DNA from: BRHc4a sp049323915
GTDB lineage: Bacteria > Bacillota > Desulfotomaculia > Desulfotomaculales > Desulfocucumaceae
DNA length: 8,204 nucleotides
Assembly (NCBI GenBank): GCA_049323915.1
Contig: JBMOPC010000070.1
Coordinates: forward strand, 1 to 8,204
Reading direction: 5' to 3'
Shown here in pieces: positions 7,002-8,204 of this stretch. The translations under genes and the position numbers were made by a program. The notes beneath the pieces are model-generated. The model worked only from the letters and a program-made list of their open reading frames with translations. It did not search any database and was not told the DNA's origin. Numbering within the stretch: position 1 is the stretch's first letter; each line of letters opens with the position of its first letter.

Positions 7002-7160
7002 CTATTCCTTTTCAAATTCATCTTTACCGGCGCCGCATACCGGACATACCCAGTCCCCGGGCAGATTTTCAAACGGCGTTCCGGGGGCAATCCCTCCGTC
7101 GGCGTCCCCTTCCGCAGGGTCATACTCGTAACCGCAAACTTTGCAAATCCACTTTTCCAT
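7002..7160 (-). CDS. Rubredoxin
   Basis: The product is 52 residues from ATG at 7160, with GGAGG (7168-7172) seven bases upstream. It has the classical rubredoxin layout: Cys6-x2-Cys9-Gly with YEYDPAEGD following, then DWVCPVCGAGKDEFE with Cys39 and Cys42. The four Cys would bind one iron. Length and the PGTPFENLP loop match typical small anaerobe rubredoxins. It is the first gene of the minus-strand operon, only 12 bases before fprA, so it is the likely one-electron donor to the flavodiiron protein and perhaps to the ferritin-like module. Confidence 0.97.
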   Translation of the reverse strand: MEKWICKVCGYEYDPAEGDADGGIAPGTPFENLPGDWVCPVCGAGKDEFEKE

Positions 7161-7210
7161 ATTTCTTCCTCCTTTTTTTATTTCTTAAATATGATGCTCA
7201 ATAATGTTTC

Positions 7211-7239
7211 GGGGAATACCTCCCGGCGGTCAATTCCCC
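7211..7239 (-). promoter_or_regulatory. Leader hairpin in the 5' UTR of the rubredoxin operon
   Basis: GGGGAAT (7211-7217) pairs perfectly with ATTCCCC (7233-7239). Pairing extends by ACC (7218-7220) with GGT (7228-7230) past a two-base bulge, leaving a 7-base loop. It begins a few bases after the predicted transcription start, about 50 bases before the rubredoxin GGAGG. It has no U-tract, so it is more likely an mRNA-stabilising or regulatory structure, or an operator palindrome, than a terminator. Confidence 0.5.
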
Positions 7240-7251
7240 TCTAATGTTTTT

Positions 7252-7279
7252 ATTATAGTACTCGGGTCTTAACTGCCAA
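7252..7279 (-). promoter_or_regulatory. Sigma-70/sigma-A-type promoter of the oxygen-defence operon
   Basis: On the minus strand TTGGCA (7279-7274) is followed after 16 bases by a perfect TATAAT (7257-7252). The -35 box matches 5 of 6 consensus bases. Transcription would start near 7245, giving a leader of about 85 bases before the rubredoxin ATG. No other good promoter is apparent between the four genes, so this probably drives the whole operon. Confidence 0.75.
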
Positions 7280-7346
7280 TTACGGATTCCTTACAAATTT
7301 CTTAACTCAACTTTCTTGAGGAAACTGTACCAGAGCCATGAAATGA

Positions 7347-7496
7347 CTGAGTAGAGAAAAAATAAATTCGTCTAAAAAGCTCATCACCATTTTCTCAGGT
7401 AACAGGTTTTTGGAGTATGGAGAGGACTCAAGAGGCAAACCGCCATTTCACCCAGCTTTGATGACCGGGATCCTCTTCTATGCCTATGCCAGGTGG
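7347..7496 (+). pseudogene. Transposase N-terminal remnant, IS1182/DUF772-like
   Basis: The frame is open from a stop at 7344. Its later part reads FLEYGEDSRGKPPFHPALM and then TGILFYAYARW. This resembles the N-terminal region of IS1182-type/DUF772 transposases, whose hallmark is RG-x-PP[YF]-x-P-x-[ML]M followed by a LLYAY-type helix. The match stops abruptly after about 7490 and the frame ends at TAA 7530-7532. It has no start codon of its own, no ribosome site and no catalytic domain, so it is a dead fragment. Family assignment is from memory of the motif only. Confidence 0.55.
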
Positions 7497-7792
7497 CCAG
7501 AATTGCAATGCAAAAAACCACCAATCATTTAATCGCCACCCCCAATGCCGACCGTGTCCATATAATAGATGCCAGCACCATCACCCTTTGCCTTAATAGT
7601 TATAATTGGGCCGATTGCCGCAAAACAAAAGCTGGTGTAAAAATTCATCAATGCCTGGTGTTCCATAACGGTTACGCTTATCCGGACAGAGCCATTCTAA
7701 CCACTGCCAAAAAATCGGACAAATCACAGCTGGATGAATTACTAATAACTGATCCCAATAATATCATTGATGTAGAACTGAACTGTTTGTAG
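7493..7792 (+). pseudogene. Transposase fragment, IS4-like DDE (catalytic core, truncated)
   Basis: The open frame gives 99 residues (nominal GTG start, no credible ribosome site). RVHIIDASTITLCL, WADCRKTKAGVKIH and YPDRAILTTAKKSD are typical of IS4-family DDE transposases; Asp26 in the IDASTI motif would be the first catalytic Asp. The second catalytic region (normally FDRGY soon after a DP motif) is missing: after DPNNII the frame reads DVELNCL and stops. VEL could be the remains of a following VDYEL-type segment, which would suggest a small internal deletion. The N-terminal third and C-terminal half of a normal transposase are absent. Inactive remnant, abutting a fragment of a different family. 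Confidence 0.75.
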
Positions 7793-8076
7793 TAATACTC
7801 CAAACATCAAACTGTTAAAATGTGGATACAGGGTTACCTTTTAACTATCCACTATTTTCAACACAACCAGGGAAAATTGTATGGTTGTATACACCATTAA
7901 TTGCTTATATTTACATACAAAACCTTGCTATATTTCTACTTGAAATGAAAGTTTAAATTTTATGCAACATTACTGATGGTCTGATGAAGAAAACAAAAAA
8001 AGACAACGCCTTACAGCCTTGTCGTATTATTACAGCAGTTTTTTATTTATGGAATTCTCTTCTTGTCAATCAAATG

Positions 8077-8094
8077 TAGTTCTTCTAGTTCTTC
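8077..8094. repeat. Tandem duplication of a 9-base unit
   Basis: TAGTTCTTC occurs twice back to back and is followed by TAC. This short tandem duplication lies in AT-rich non-coding DNA, with no function evident. Confidence 0.7.
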
Positions 8095-8104
8095 TACATT
8101 TTTT

Positions 8105-8134
8105 GCTAATTAGTGTTAATTATTGACAATTAGC
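8105..8134. repeat. 7-bp inverted repeat GCTAATT...AATTAGC
   Basis: GCTAATT (8105-8111) and AATTAGC (8128-8134) flank 16 bases that include TTAATTA and end in TTGAC. The second arm overlaps a TTGACA (8123-8128) that lacks a matching -10 box. It could be an operator, a weak hairpin or an element end; the sequence alone does not decide. Confidence 0.4.
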
Positions 8135-8204
8135 AGTATGAAAGGGAAACGAACCAAGCAATGTGTAGAAAACTGGATAAACTATTTCCCATGCCCTACA
8201 GCCA

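Larger units (their letters stand above)
7793..8204. other. AT-rich non-coding stretch with short repeats, no supported gene
   Basis: It is visibly richer in A and T than the operon to its left, with stops in all frames. Features seen: a near-palindrome ATGGTTGTATACACCAT (7881-7897), an imperfect hairpin GACAACGC/GCCTTGTC (8002-8023) preceded by a run of A, and the two repeats listed separately. I see no terminal inverted repeats that would delimit an intact insertion sequence. An ATG at 8138 opens a frame that runs off the window end after 22 codons, without a ribosome site. Confidence 0.5.

Noticed and set aside
7238..7258. PerR-type operator overlapping the -10 box
   Set aside because: Only the left half (CTATAAT) resembles the PerR box; the right half departs from the palindrome, so the match is explained by the -10 element.
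8138..8204. Start of a gene at ATG 8138 running off the window
   Set aside because: It has only 22 codons, no ribosome site, and a TTGACA upstream without a -10 box at proper spacing. It cannot be supported from this window.

Overview
The window looks like a chromosomal segment of an anaerobic, spore-former-type Firmicute. The gene families and codon style resemble Peptococcaceae such as Pelotomaculum or Desulfotomaculum. This placement is inferred from gene content: a rubredoxin/flavodiiron/SOD/ferritin oxygen-defence operon, a DUF2225 protein and strong GGAGG ribosome sites. No marker gene fixes the taxon.

Layout, left to right. (1) 1-438, plus strand: the 3' end of a gene for a secreted-type protein with EF-hand/dockerin-like calcium loops. 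(2) 473-2365, minus strand, convergent with it: a predicted lipoprotein with a DUF2334 polysaccharide-deacetylase-like domain followed by FG-GAP/VCBS beta-propeller repeats. (3) 2534-3814, plus strand, divergent from gene 2: a cyclic-nucleotide-binding-fold protein fused to a zinc-ribbon DUF2225 region and a TPR-like tail. (4) 3815-3919: a convergent intergenic stretch with two hairpin terminators and a tandem heptamer repeat. A related heptamer tract lies at 443-470. (5) 7160-3920, minus strand: a compact four-gene operon encoding rubredoxin, flavodiiron protein FprA, Fe/Mn superoxide dismutase and a four-module fusion (rubredoxin, flavin reductase, rubredoxin, ferritin-like). It is preceded by a good sigma-70-type promoter (7252-7279) and a leader hairpin. 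(6) 7347-7792, plus strand: broken remnants of two different transposases placed head to tail. (7) 7793-8204: AT-rich DNA with no convincing gene and a few short repeats.

The centrepiece is the oxygen-defence operon. SOD would convert superoxide to peroxide and oxygen. The ferritin-like module would reduce peroxide. FprA would reduce oxygen or nitric oxide. The flavin-reductase/rubredoxin modules plus the free rubredoxin would carry electrons from NAD(P)H to both diiron centres. The unusual point is that the reductase, two rubredoxins and a terminal diiron module sit in one 394-residue polypeptide, translationally coupled to SOD by an ATGA overlap. All functions are inferred from motifs read by eye; no database search was run.
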